Positions 21,229-33,434 are shown, counted from the stretch's first letter. The stretch: DNA of 64,000 nucleotides from Wolfiporia cocos (GCA_029448655.1 JACCLO010000015.1:1116001-1180000), one strand, 5' to 3'. Notes: generated from the letters alone by a model not told the origin. Translations and numbers: made by a program.

Positions 21229-21751
21229 TGTATGTTATATAATGCCGAATGCTGCGGCAATCGTCCCGCTATGCAAAGCTGCAGGGCATGCAACAGCCGT
21301 GAGGGTTCCACAACTTTGCAGCATTCGATTGATAATGCAGTCATGCTGAGCGGCAGAAAAGATCTTCATTGCTAAGGATGTCGCGAGATGCTAAGGAGGT
21401 CGCGAGATCTCCGTTGCCTAGCCCAGACACCAAGACCAGTGTTCTATTCTGCCATGCACATTCCAGATGCCAGTAATCTAGAGGCCCATCCCGGCGCACT
21501 TATCGTCGCAATCCCATTGGCCGGGCGAGACAGATACGCATCGTGCCCGAGCAGGTACAGATCCAGATCATAGATTAGGGTCATACGGCAAACCTCGCCA
21601 TACACATTTTTTCCCCTTCCCTTCGCACATCATCATGGGCAACAAATCCAGCATGAAGACAACCAAGGAAGAGCAGGCGGGGCTGACGCTAACCACTGAC
21701 CACGTCGCGGTGATCAGCCCGTACCTTGAAGCTTTCCTGGAGGCTGCACAG

Positions 21752-22306
21752 TGTCACGGATCACTCCTGGGGGGTATCTGTACATCCCTCGCTATTGGTA
21801 TTCATAGGCGCCGCTAGGTGCGCGCGCGTCTTCCTGATCCTCAGCCACCTCCAGCGTCTCCTCCAGCCATATAGATCATCTGACCTAGTAGTTTAGCGCT
21901 GTAGGGTAGCGCGCGCCTCAGGTACGGACACATCACGGTCACAGTAGTTACATGTAGCGTCACTAGCACATGACCTGTTAGATACAGCGCACGGGCCTGT
22001 TCTTTAGGGTAGTACTAGCGTTGCCACCGCTCATGTATATATTACGACAGATGGTGGCCTTACAGCCCCATCTTTAGGATTCTCGTCAATGAGCTAACGC
22101 TCCGTTCTTATCATCTGTCTGCGTGCGCTCGGGCCCGGGGCCCCTCTCGACTAGCTTGTCTGTGTGCCAGCTCAACTCGTCGCCTCTTAGGAGTTCCCCC
22201 ATGGGATACAGCCGACGTCGTGGTCTTGCTGGCTTGCGCACCGCCTTGTTAGGCGTTAGGGCCTCCCCAGTTGTCTGGGTCCTCACAGACTGGTAAGTCT
22301 GTGACA
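21752..22306 (+). mobile_element. Solo LTR, TRIM-related family (555 bp)
   Basis: TGTCACGG...CTGTGACA with duplication CACAG at 21747-21751 and 22307-22311. Interrupts the first exon of the broken host-type gene. Confidence 0.9.
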
Positions 22307-23571
22307 CACAGCGATCGCCTGAGCGCAGGGAAGTCGTGTGCAATGTGGTGGAAAAGCTGCAGGAGGAGTTTCCTGAGCTGGCGTATGCAGATGCTGGCGT
22401 GGTTCACCTGGTATGAGGCCGCAATGGTTTTCGAATCGCGTCTGTGCTGATCTCAGGTCTCGCCTAAACCAGAGGGTTCAAAATTGGTTCAGCAACCGGG
22501 AACGCAGGCGGGAGAAGCCTCATAAAGATGAGCACGTCACCATCCGTGATTCCCATTGGTGGCAGGCTTACGGAAGAAGGCACAACGATGAGGTCATGAA
22601 GCGGAAGGCAGAGCTGGCGGAGGAGCACAAGGGCAAGAACATGGAGACCAGCAACATTGCGCTCTGGTCGGATGCAGCTGTGGACATATGGGGGAGATTG
22701 TCAGATGAGGATAGGAAAGCGTTTATTGAGGAAGAAAAGGCACGTCCGAAAACCATGGCTCCTGTCAGCACGCGGTACGTCTGCTTCATCTCTGCCTAGC
22801 CTCCGCGACCCATGTCGCGACCCACCTCGCATCTCGCCTCCTCACTCACCTCGCGACCCACCTCGTGGCCGAGATTGTGACCTGTCTCACGAGGTCTGGC
22901 ATGAGCCCGTTGCCGTCACGAGGGGTGTCACGATCTTATTGCTTATGCTACCGGCGTGCACACCATCACGAACCCTGCATCGTCTCCATTGCTGTGTGAT
23001 GGCTGATTCTAACTCCCACAAACCAGAAAAGTTAATTCGAAACTGGTAAACAAATGCAGGGCATTTTCACACAAGGTTGCGTCAGAACTTGGGGTTCGCA
23101 TGGTCATTCTGACGGCATACACGGACAACAAGGAGAATACCATTGTGGAATTGTTTGTCGGTTCAACCTTTTCCGCAAGACTGTGACTGATCTTCCGCAC
23201 CGTAGACATGACTTCAATGATGAGATTGATAATGCTCCACCATTCAAGGACCGCGAGGAGTGGCAGAATGATCTATTTCATGTCTGGGGAGATTACGCAC
23301 AGGATCTCAGAAGGGTGGCCCGAGGAAGCGTGGTGGAGGAGGATGACGGCAATAGCGACAACGTGAATGACGCGCAAGCGAAACCAAAGAAGGCGAAGAA
23401 GTTCAGTTTGGACATCGATGATGAAGGCTTCCCCATCATCCCCGATCTCGATCTGGACGAGGCGGTTACAATCGACACCGTCCAAGATCTCATACGTGTA
23501 TTCTTAAACATGCACTATCGCAAGTATGCTTTTGCCATGACTTCCGCCTTTAGGCTAACCGTCCCTCAGAT

Positions 23572-25161
23572 TGACACAGAACTAACTTGATAAGCCTAAA
23601 GGTCTTGCTAGAAGCTGATAAGCTGGTTGTTGGGCAAGAAGGCGACTCAGTGATAGGGTCAATGGTCTGTTATAAGGACCAAAGACTAGAGAGTTTAAGC
23701 AAGTATAGTTGAGGTACTGAGTTGGGCCTTGCTAGGGCTTAAGTATAGCAGTGGAAACCTAAGTAGACCTTTGCAGGTACTACAAAGGGGGTTATAGACA
23801 GTGGACGTCGAAATTAACTAGTCTGAGTCCTAAGCGACTCAGAGTATGGTATATATACATCAGGGCTAGGACCCTTGGTACTATGATGTAGGACTAATGA
23901 TACCTCTATTACAGATAGCAAAGTGGTGTCATAAGTATTGCGGCCAATAGGGCCGCAGGGCATAGGGCATACTACATAAGCATGTGATTACCGACCAGTA
24001 ATGGCGGTAAGGTGATTGGTTGGTCTTAGACATGTGATGACTGAGTCATACACCGACTGTTACGGGTCAAATACCCGTTCGTATATTCGAATCGCGAATA
24101 TAGATCGTTCTTCTGCACGTAGGCACGTCGCCGTATGCAAGGCAAATACTCGTTAGATGCCTTCGGGTCCTAAGTGAAGTCCTTAGAAGGTCGTTTAATA
24201 TCCAATACGCGTTAGAGGATATAATCTGTTCAGGTGCGAGTCGAATAGAATATAAGACTCGCCTAAGTCCGAGAAGTCAGTGTGCACTTCGAGGACTTAG
24301 TCGTTCGGTTGCTCGAGTGAGAAATACTGAGCGTAGTTTCCTACGTTTGAGAACGAGTATAAGACTTCTTGTTTATACAACAAGGTCGAGCTGAAGAGCC
24401 TCGACGGTAAGTACATGAGTTTTTATACTACGCTAGGTTTCAGGGGTCAAGTCTGTCCCAGATGCCACCGATACTATCTACGCTATAGTCCCAAACGTTT
24501 GATAAGTATGGAGTGATATATCTGAGACGATAGATAGGAATGATGGCGGTTGAACGCCATCTATCAGCTAATAAACGATGAACATGAAACGGTGGCAGAG
24601 TTGGATCTGCCAAAGGTGAAACGCGCCCTATAGCCTAGTACAACTGGGGATGCGCCCAGTAGAGTCACGAGTAGCCAGGGGAGTTGGTTGCGCAACAAGT
24701 CCCTGTATCGTATTTGCCCAGTGGTGAGTTCTGTCGATATTCGAAAAATCAAAATAACCGTAACACCGACCGGGGTATGTCTTATGTGATGACTATGTGC
24801 TTGATAAGGCACTGGACTAGATCATGTGATCTAAGTGGACAAAAGGGTCCGTCCTTTAGTCATGAGCACATGACCAGCTTACTAAGCGGTCTGGGCTACT
24901 CTATCAAGAGATATAGCCGAAGTACTGTTTTGGAGCACGTGACTTATGAATGCGCGTACTCCAGATAAGATGTGTGTGTTACTACGAGATAAGATGGTTG
25001 GTAGGCCAGAGATAAGATGTTATCTTAGATAAGATAAGGTCACGTGCTAGACTGAGGCCGTAGGGCGTCAACTAGCGTAAAGCATTGATATTGAGCTAAC
25101 AAATGGGATAAATTGCTAGAAATAGCAAGGAAATTGTAGGAAACAGATATAATCTGTGACA
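23572..25161 (-). mobile_element. Solo LTR of a third family (about 877 bp net), containing another solo LTR
   Basis: TGACACAGAACTAAC...ATAATCTGTGACA with the duplication CAGAT at 23567-23571 and 25162-25166. The 24058-24765 LTR plus its 5-bp duplication is nested inside. It interrupts a coding exon exactly, and the reading frame resumes after 25166. Confidence 0.85.
24058..24765 (-). mobile_element. Solo LTR of the E1/E2 family (708 bp)
   Basis: TGTTACGG...CCGTAACA, with duplication CCGAC at 24053-24057 and 24766-24770. Nested in the 23572-25161 LTR, hence younger than it. Confidence 0.92.
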
Positions 25162-27157
25162 CAGATGTTGCCAGCGGGAGCCGGCGTGCCCCCTGTCCCT
25201 GGAAGGACATTGCGAAGAATCCACACGACTTCTTTGACGACGACATGCTACCTGCAGGGGTCACCCTTAACGACCCCTCCAAGATCAAGAAGGACGATTG
25301 CATTATGATATTGCGCTATTGGATCGACGCACAAGAGGGAAGGGGAGACGCCGTTCCCTTCCGCTTCAAAAATTACACCACGGCTAACAGACACAACGCC
25401 GGCAGTGGTACGCTGCTTCCTGCTAAGTATGAAGCCATCAACGACAGCGACATAAGGAAGGCGAGGAGGCAGAAGGGTAAAGAGCGACAGATCGTGGACT
25501 CGGACTCGGACCCGGATGAGGCGCTTGAGGATGCTATCAACAATGATGAAGAGGAGTTTGAAGAGATGGATCTCGACGAACCAGGGAACTCATCGTCACG
25601 GGCGAAAAGGGGAATCAATCCCTTGTCTCAAGCAACGAAGGAGGGGAGACGGAATGCTCGCGACATCATGGCTCCCAATGCCAAGTCTCGCGATACTCGC
25701 GGTCATGCCACCAAGGATCGCGGCAGGGGTCGCGGCAAGGGGCGAGCCGCGAGCTCTGACGAGGAGCAGGGGGCTGCCGAAATGTCTGAAAGTGGTGGAA
25801 GCGATAGCAGACGGCTTTCAGAAAGTGACAACGAGGAGGTCACTGCAGGAGATGAATCGGACAGGACATAGCAGTCTGCCGCAGGAGAAGGGTCCGAATC
25901 CAGGGACAATCTCGAGCTTGAGGCCAACGCCTCTGGTCCTCCACACAGCATCACCGATTGCTCACCAGATTGGGCTGCGTGTGACCCTCGCAAAAGACTA
26001 CATTATCTTCTGTCGCTTAGCCCAGACGCTGGCTATCTCGCGCTCGTCAAGGCAAGCAAGAGCCTCGTGGTAAGCACCACCGATACCGCTCGACCTATCG
26101 CTCACACCATTCTGCAGCTTCAATCAGTCACATCCAATACTTTCGTCCCTAGCATGAAGTGGGTCTCATGGGACTGGAGCCACCAACACATTCAGAGGCT
26201 CCACACCATCAACGGCCTCAACAAGCCGCTGAAATGGCTGAACTCACAGCCATATCTTGACAAGTCATCAGAAGCCATTGTGAAAGATCCGGGCCTCGTC
26301 ACCCTCATCCTCTTGGCGCTCGGAATCATCCTCAGAGAAGCGCATGCTGTTCAGTTTGCTTATGATGAGCCCGGAGTTCCGAGGGAAGGCGTAAAGCATT
26401 ATCATTTGAACAGCCTACTCGACTTTTCCGCGGTACAAGCAGCAACGCAGCCACTTATCGAAAGAATGATGCGAGCTCTCCAAAAGGGTGGCGATGTTCA
26501 AGGTCGCAACGAGGTACCGCTTGCGAAGAGGGTAGCGAAGGGGTTCACCATAGGGCTCGCAAAAGAGCTCGCGATGGCTACCGTGACCCCCCAGGCCATG
26601 CTGGTAGAGGCTGATTCCTCTCGCGAGAGTAGGGAGGTCGCAAAGACGAGTTCCACCAAGTCAAAGGGTGTTTCTGTATCTGTGCAGAGGCCATCTCTCA
26701 ATAGGACCGATGTGCAAGAGGGCGCACAGTCTGGAGCAGCCAATAAACCTGCCAAACGTGCTCGCACTCATGATCCTATCGCCGGAGGGTCTCAACTGAA
26801 GAAGCTCAAGCAGACCGTAAATGGTAAGATCCAAATCAGCATCTATCAGCCACCTAATTTTTAACATGATTGTGCAGCGCCAACCTCCTCACAGCGTGAG
26901 ACACGATTTCAGAACAAGGACCGCAAGGGACAATGGACAAGGAATGGATGGGTAAGCAATACATGAGGATTCTGTGGGTCCTATCCTATCTTTGCAGCCG
27001 CACTATAATGTTCAGGACCTCCAATGCACTTTTCGACCACATGAATGTCGTTTCTTGTCATTGCTAATATATCTTGAATGGTCTCCAGCCCACAGAAGAG
27101 TGTCAAATAAGATAGACTGAGAGCGCATGTGCTGACTGAGGTTGGTGAGGAGCAGTG

Positions 27158-27357
27158 TGGCAAACCAAGCGCATCAGTGAACTCGGATAATCACTTGCAG
27201 CCCCTCAAACTTACAGAGGGTTTGTCCAGCCGCAAGCAATAACTATCCCTAATGTCTCTAATGGCTATCTCCATCGGCGGCTGTACCGACAATGACCTGC
27301 AGCAGAATGGCAAACCAAGCGCATCAGTGAACTCGGATAATCACTTGCAGCCCCTCA
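27158..27357. repeat. 51-bp direct duplication, 149 bp apart
   Basis: The sequence beginning TGGCAAACCAAGCGCATCAG occurs at about 27158-27208 and again at 27307-27357 with no difference seen by eye. Confidence 0.8.
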
Positions 27358-27429
27358 ATCAAGGAAAGGACTCATTCTTGCCTGATTCACCGTTGAACTC
27401 AATGGCTCAGGTCCGACTACAAGCAATAA

Positions 27430-27579
27430 CCATTGCTAATGTCCTCGCGGGGAGAGGCAAACGCAAAGGGTCGCGACATCAGAGGGTCACGATAGGATAG
27501 GATCACGATAGGATGGGGTCACAATAGGATGGTATCGCGATACAGGGATATTAGTAAGGGGTCGCGATACGGAGGATAG
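27430..27579. repeat. GGGTCGCGAT / GGTCACGATAGGAT tandem-like repeats
   Basis: Short units based on GGTC(G/A)CGATA(GGAT), some decayed by C-to-T change, lying just before the 1,098-bp LTR. Confidence 0.6.
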
Positions 27580-28677
27580 TGTCACAGATTTATCTGGGGC
27601 TTACAGCATTTTTCCTACGATTATAGCAATTTACCTGGGATTTATACGTCTAACTACAAGTTATCTACGGGTTAACTCCCATTGCCACCACGACAAGCTC
27701 TTAACTGGGCTTATCAACCACATGACTAGCTTAAGTAACGCTACGGTACAACCACGTCCAATAGCAACACTACAGCATACGTCATATAGGTCTCGCCCGT
27801 CAGAGCAAGACCAGCCACGTCATAGATCCTAGATCATAATGATAGGCCGAGCGCGGCACGCTCGCATAATAATGTCCACACGTACAAACAGTGCCTCGCG
27901 GCCTTGTACTATTGGGTCGGCCTTCTCGGCTTCCCACCGCCATAAGATCCTTGATCACAATGGCACCTCAGGCGCGCCACGCCTTCGCATAATAATGGCA
28001 ACACGGCCAAATAGCACTATATTAGCATCAAGGCAATATCGCTATAGGCTCGGCCTCCTCGGCCATCCCACGGACTCGGCGGTCTCCAAGTCCCGGGCTT
28101 CTGCCATCACGGCGTTGCCCAAACACCGGTCCTCGCCTCACGGCTAAGACCACCATATGTTCCGGTAACCTTCCGGTCCGGACATATCACATGCTACGGT
28201 GCCTGCTGGCCCAATAGCATTACGACCTCGGCGTTCCGCCTTGGTCAGCACACGATGACCGGCCAATCGCCATTATACCTCACGGTATCCGGCAACCGGC
28301 ATCCCTTATACCCGGGCTGCGCCCGTCTTCACATGTCCATCTAACGATGAGACCACACGCTCTCTCTTTTACCATTGGCTCGGCCATTACCGGCGGGTCA
28401 CGGCCTTTGTAGAGTAGTCGTATCACTTGGTCGCCCTTATGGCAACCAAGCCCACACTCCTTATCGGGCATGCACTATACAGTAGCACATGACCCGTTAA
28501 ATATGTGTATATAAGTAGGGCCTTGACGGCCTATAACCTTAGTTCTATTCTTCTCGGCGTGCGCCGTAGAAGAATCTTCCACCTACTACCGTGCCTGATA
28601 ACCTCTACCTCACCTCGTCGCCTTAAGTTCATCACAAGGATACTGGCGTGGTGAGTCCCACAGAGCCATCTGTGTCA
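27580..28677 (+). mobile_element. Solo LTR of a fourth family (1,098 bp)
   Basis: TGTCACAGATTTATC...CCATCTGTGTCA with duplication GATAG at 27575-27579 and 28678-28682. A TATA-like GTGTATATAAG lies near 28504. No internal region or second LTR is present. Confidence 0.85.
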
Positions 28678-28836
28678 GATAGTAGGGAATCGCGATGGTA
28701 GTTTCAATAACAGGGGTACTGGTAGGGGCATGGACTGCTTGGGTCATAACCCACGCAGCAGATATATCTTTTCCCCATCCGCCCTTTTCATGCTAACAAT
28801 ATTGAATGCCTTCTACTCAATGCAGACATCATCCCC

Positions 28837-28977
28837 ATTACCTTCGACTGTCAAGGAGAAGGTCGACTTGACCTTCCAAAATTGAAGCCAGTTTCGACCA
28901 ACAGACACCCATAAGCACGTGATGTGCTTGATGACGACGGTTTGACTCCCGGAGAGCGCATACATGGCGTTTTTTTA
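28837..28977 (+). repeat. Dispersed short repeat, copy 1 (SINE-like candidate)
   Basis: About 115-140 bp that recurs at 43028-43145 in the same orientation: both start ATTACCTTCGACTG(T/A)CAAGGAGAAG and end GAGCGCATACATGGC followed by a T run. Copy 2 has GGTTCGACTC, resembling a pol III B box; copy 1 has GGTTTGACTC. No tRNA fold could be formed. Confidence 0.45.
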
Positions 28978-29208
28978 AAGTCACCACTTTTCGTTCTATG
29001 AGAAATGTTGTTATGCCCATATGTTGTCTCGTTCAGCATTTAAGCTTGCTTATGGTATATTCCTTCTCCAGGGCGGAGACTTATTCATTTAGTGCACGAC
29101 AAGCAAGCGCCCACACGTTGGCGCTTAATGCGCCACACCAGTCAGATCGACACTGCGCATCAGCTTCCCTGCGAAGATCGCCGCCTGTTTCGAGTACCGT
29201 CTGGCGCA

Positions 29209-32161
29209 ATGAGCGGACCAAAGCGTACGGATACGCGTGGATCGCACAGATACAACGTTCTATCCCAATTTCGGCCGGAAAAACCCCCCGATTACGAAGT
29301 GAGCGATGCATTTTGTATGTTTGATTTCAGGATGTGGCTAACTCAAAGTAGCAGGAACCACCTACCTTTTCGACGCGTGTCTTCAAACGTTTATCTGACT
29401 TTTTCTCGTGGGGAAAGGAGATTATTGCGAACAAGGATTATAGGCCGGATGCAGGATATGTGGAAGCCGCTTGGAGACTGGTTGAGCGTGGTCACCAGGT
29501 AAGCGTTTTCCCTACGCGTTTATAGCTTTTTTTCGCGTCGCTTTCGGCCCATTCGCGTCGTTCGGAGGCAAAACTCGTCGTATCCAGAACCTCTCATACT
29601 GACACGCGTCGTCTCAGCTTGCTGGCACTAGCCTGGAATTGCCTACCGTTGCCATCCCTGGAGAATATGTGAACGTCCCTGAACAGTCTGCACTCGCCCC
29701 GGAACAATCCACCGACACTGAGCTCGAGCCTATTATGGTACACGTTCCTCAGCCGGAATTAGAACTTGTGGAAAAGCCTGCACCGCCCCGCCACCGCCCC
29801 ACCCGCCCTTTCTACAACTTCCTAGCTACCCGGCCTCGGCCAGTACCGGAAGAGATGGAACTTACTCCTTACAAATACGAGCAACTTCCCTCGGCTCCGG
29901 AATTTCTTCCGCGTCCCAATAGCCGGGATTGTCCTCAAGACGAGTTCGACTACTGGCTGCAGTGGCGGTATCCCGCAGTTACTCTCTTGCACCAGCTGAA
30001 GGCTCACGGGAAATCGACTTCGTATGCGGAAGCGTACTTGCGCAACCGAGGTGACGACAATTTGGATGTGATGGAATTTAAGGGTCTTATGCGAGAGGTG
30101 GAACGTGGTAAGTACTGCGATTCGAGTCGTGGCCTTTGTTGACCCTTCTTTCAAAGAGCCTGAACCTGTGTGGATTCAGGAACAGAGACACGCTAATGAT
30201 GCAGCTATTGAGGCGACTCGAAATGCAGGCGATGACCAATCTGTCACATCTCTTGTGCCAACTCCTGAATTTATAGCAGCCCGCGACGCTGCTCTGGCCG
30301 AAATGGAATGGTTCAAGACCAGCATGGCGAATATTAAAGCCTTTGTCCCGGATGCCGCCGCTATACAGAAAGACTGTTTCCCTGCTGCCTCTGCCGTCGC
30401 TATTCAGAATAACCCCGCACCTGATGCTTCTGCTGTTGCTACTCACAACAACGCTGCACCTACATCGCTTCCGGACCCCTCGCAACCCCTGCCTGATGCC
30501 GCACCGATTGTCTCTGTGTGTGAGGTTTCGAGTGCTCCGGAGCGTTCGCCTCCTAATTCCCCACCAAGCGCTGAGATGCCTCTGTATTCGACCTTGGCTT
30601 TCATCGAGATTGTCAAGCAAGTAGCGGAATCAGTCGAGGAGCCTGATGTCAACAACCCATACGAATGGGCAGGAGCTCGGACATCCGACATCGACGATAT
30701 CGCTTCGCTCCTTCCACTCAAAAGGACTTGGCAGCAGATGAAGGATATTGAAGTAGGAGCGAAACGGTCAGAGCCTAGACTTACGGAGCAGATGATCATC
30801 GAAGCGACCATCCCGAAGGTAAGTTATCAATACTGTATCGTGCATACGAGCTCACCCATTTGCAAAGAGCAAAACGGTCTCGTCCCGGTCCAGATACGAA
30901 GTTCCTGAACCCAGCTGCGAAATCCAGTCAGAAGTCAAGGTGGTCGACACGGCGTCGTTTGGATGACAGTGACGATGGAGAGGATGCTGATGATGAAGGT
31001 AGTTCTCAGCCGAAGAAGAGGAGGATCGACTCAACGCCAAACGGACACTCGGATAGTTCGCCGTCACCGGAAGTCGCCGACGTCGATATGGACGACGCCT
31101 CGTCAACACCGGTTACGGAGCCTATGGAAGCCGTGGAGCCCCCGTCACAGTCCAGCACCCCTGCCTCACCACCAGTATCTACGCCTACACCCGCCCCCAT
31201 CCCGAGCCCAGCCGGCACACCCCTTCTGCCTTCCCCCGTCACCTACAGTTCTTCAAGTTCTCAAGTTGGCCGATCGTTCACGCACAAATCGTACGCGCCC
31301 CGCGAGCCCAGCAAATTGCGGACCAGCATTACTTTTGACCAAGATAGCGAGGAGGAGACCGATTCACGCCAGGAGCATGATTCAACGATGGCACACGCTC
31401 CCGTCCCCCAACTTGCGGAATCGATCCCCTCTCAAGAGTATCCCACACTAGCGCACGCTCTCGCCCCCTCCGCCTCTATGGTCCCCGTCAGCGCCCAGGA
31501 GCATCCCGCGAACGCGCACGCTCCCGCAAAGGCCCACCTGGTCTGCCAGGAGCATCCCTTAACTCCGGTGCACGCTCCCGCCACCCTTGCTCGCGACGCA
31601 GTCACGTCTTGCGCTTCGACTTCCGGTCAACAACGTGAACAGGAGACTGTTCTGAACTCGAAGGCTCTAGAATGTGCGGCTTCGGTCCCGCTCGAGGCGC
31701 TTCCTAGGTATAAATTCTCGGTGTGTTCGGCCCCCTCTCCTGGTGCTGGCTCTCGCTTCACAAAGGCATGGCAATTCGCCTCTTCTGTCCCCGTTCATAC
31801 GCTCCCAACCTACACTTTTGTGAAGCATGCGGCGCCATCTCTGTCGACTTCCAATGTGGCTCTCGATAAACAGCCTGAATGGATCTGTGGACTCTGTCAG
31901 CTCCGGAGCCCCGACTCTGCTGTCAAGTGTATCACCTGCGATGCGCCACGGCAGAATGGTTCATCTCCTCCCCCAGCATCTTCCTCTTCGTCGTCAGCTC
32001 CCTCTGCTCCGTCGTCCCCACCACCGGTCTCCAGATTTAATTGGGCTGCCGCTGGTCTGGTGCCGCCGTCTGCGACATCTGAATGGGAATGTTCTATCTG
32101 CATAGTCCGGAATCAGTCCAGCATGCAACCGTGTATCGCCTGCGAAGCACCAAAACCATGA
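29209..32161 (+). CDS. Protein with two C-terminal RanBP2-type zinc fingers (nucleoporin-like)
   Basis: Exons 29209-29298, 29352-29498, 29618-30107, 30157-30818 and 30868-32161 have introns of 53, 119, 49 and 49 bp. The first four join in phase from M-S-G-P-K-R-T. The last exon has an NLS-like K-K-R-R-I, Ser/Pro-rich disorder, then two fingers of form W-x-C-x2-C-x10-C-x2-C (W-I-C-G-L-C and W-E-C-S-I-C). The N-W-A-A-A-G-L stretch before the second finger resembles fungal Nup153-type proteins, so a nuclear-pore role is possible. The 49-bp last intron puts the fifth exon in the wrong frame by one base, so this is either a sequence error, unusual splicing or a broken gene. Confidence 0.65.
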
Positions 32162-32589
32162 ACAGCCGCAATAATTTTGGCTGTGCGCGCTGATCTCGAT
32201 TGATGCATCATTTATTGGTCGTGTGCATACTGTATCATATCGGATTGTCTGTACCCCAAGAACTCATTACAGTGCTTCGTAGATTACACGGTCATCCTGT
32301 ACACTTAGTTATATACTGCAGCTACTAGCAGGTGGGGTTTATCAATCGCATTAGACTCGGAGTAGGTGCATCTTGTGTCCCTCCGCGAACTCCGCGACCC
32401 AAGACACATTCTCATCTATCTCCCGTGTGCTGTGTGAAGTCAAGTTTGGGCACGATGGATGGACCGACCGTTGAGATCGTCCGATGAAGGCTTATATCTC
32501 AAATTGTGCAATTCGCTTTCTTACAATTGTCCAGCGCGATTGAATGTCATGCCATGTTGTATCATCAATGTATGATTTAAAAACATCAC
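32162..32589. other. Intergenic sequence after the zinc-finger gene
   Basis: 3' UTR and intergenic DNA; nothing else recognised. It leads into the split gene fragment at 32590. Confidence 0.4.
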
Positions 32590-32714
32590 TACCCCTCTCA
32601 CCGTAGTCATCACAAATGTCAGTTGTGAAAATGGTGCGACAGAGTGCATGAACGCATCCTTCCTGCTCAAGCTTGGCGTTAACGACTGTTGCACGAAGCA
32701 CTTTGTCAACACCA
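32590..32714 (+). pseudogene. Gene fragment interrupted by E2 (left part)
   Basis: The plus frame reads I-T-N-V-S-C-E-N-G through G-V-N-D-C-C-T-K-H-F-V-N-T and continues without a break into M-R-Q-K-E-Y-A-Q-Q-G at 41180 once E2 and one CACCA copy are ignored. The family is not recognised; the conserved-looking W-less, Cys-rich block suggests a real ancestral exon. Confidence 0.5.
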
Positions 32715-33422
32715 TGTTACGATTATTTTGATTTTTCGAATATTGACAGAACTCACCACCGGGCAAATACGATACAGGGACTTGTTGCGCAACCAACTCC
32801 CCTGGCTACTCGTGACTCTACTGGGCGCATCCCCAGTTGTACTAGTCTATAGGGCTCGTTTCATCTTTGGCAGATCCAACCCTGCCACCGTTTCATGTTC
32901 ATCGTTTATTAGCTGATAGATGGCGTTCAACCGCCATCATTCCTATCTATCGTCTCAGATATATCACTCCATACTTATCAAACGTTTGGGACTATAGCGT
33001 AGATAGTATCGGTGGCATCTGGGACAGACTTGACCCCTGAAACCTAGCGTAGTATAAAAACTCATGTACTTACCGTCGAGGCTCTTCAGCTCGACCTTGT
33101 TGTATAAACAAGAAGTCTTATACTCGTTCTCAAACGTAGGAAACTACGCTCAGTATTTCTCACTCGAGCAACCGAACGACTAAGTCCTCGAAGTGCACAC
33201 TGACTTCTCGGACTTAGGCGAGTCTTATATTCTATTTGACTCGCACTTGAACAGATTATATCCTCTAACGTGTATTGGATATTAACCGATCTCCTAAGGA
33301 CTTCGCTTAGGACCCGAAGGCATCTAACGAGTATTTGCCTTGCATACGGCGACGTGCCTACGTGCAGAAGAACGATCTATATTCGCGACTCGAATATACG
33401 AACGGGTATTCGACCCGTAACA
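32715..33422 (+). repeat. 5' LTR of E2 (708 bp)
   Basis: TGTTACGATTATTTTG...CGACCCGTAACA. The U3/R part holds TATAAAAA at 33053-33060, then AGCTCGACCTT at 33088-33098. Confidence 0.95.
33053..33098 (+). promoter_or_regulatory. LTR promoter: TATA box and inferred transcript start
   Basis: TATAAAAA at 33053-33060 is followed about 28 bp later by AGCTCGACCTT (33088-33098), the 11 bases that pair with the primer-binding site. In Tf1-type elements the first bases of the mRNA do this, so the start is inferred at about 33088. Confidence 0.65.
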
Positions 33423-33423
33423 G

Positions 33424-33434
33424 AAGGTCGAGCT
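33424..33434 (+). promoter_or_regulatory. Self-priming type primer-binding site of E2
   Basis: AAGGTCGAGCT, two bases... one G after the LTR end, is the exact inverse complement of LTR bases 33088-33098. There is no tRNA-type TGG at the junction. The same pairing holds in E1. Confidence 0.75.

Larger units (their letters stand above)
21635..26951 (+). pseudogene. Host-type gene of unknown function, broken by LTR insertions, a frameshift and a stop
   Basis: Coding pieces 21635-21751, 22312-22410, 22473-22774, 23057-23571, 25167-26069, 26118-26823 and 26878-26951 read as one protein when LTRs and short introns are skipped; the frame is continuous across both target duplications. Features seen: R-V-Q-N-W-F-S-N-R-E-R-R-R (homeodomain-helix-like but too short to call), a W-R-L-S-D-E-D-R-K-A-F block, two acidic low-complexity regions, and a globular C-terminal part (M-K-W-V-S-W-D-W). 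Lesions: LTRs at 21752 and 23572, a one-base frameshift near 23175, and a TAG at 25869. It resembles large uncharacterised basidiomycete families. The 3' end is not defined. Confidence 0.65.

Noticed and set aside
22413..22799. Homeodomain protein, from W-F-S-N-R-E-R-R
   Set aside because: Only the helix-3-like string is present; the flanking sequence does not form a homeodomain.
28837..28977. tRNA gene
   Set aside because: A B-box-like core is present, but no acceptor or T-stem pairing could be formed and no A box was found.
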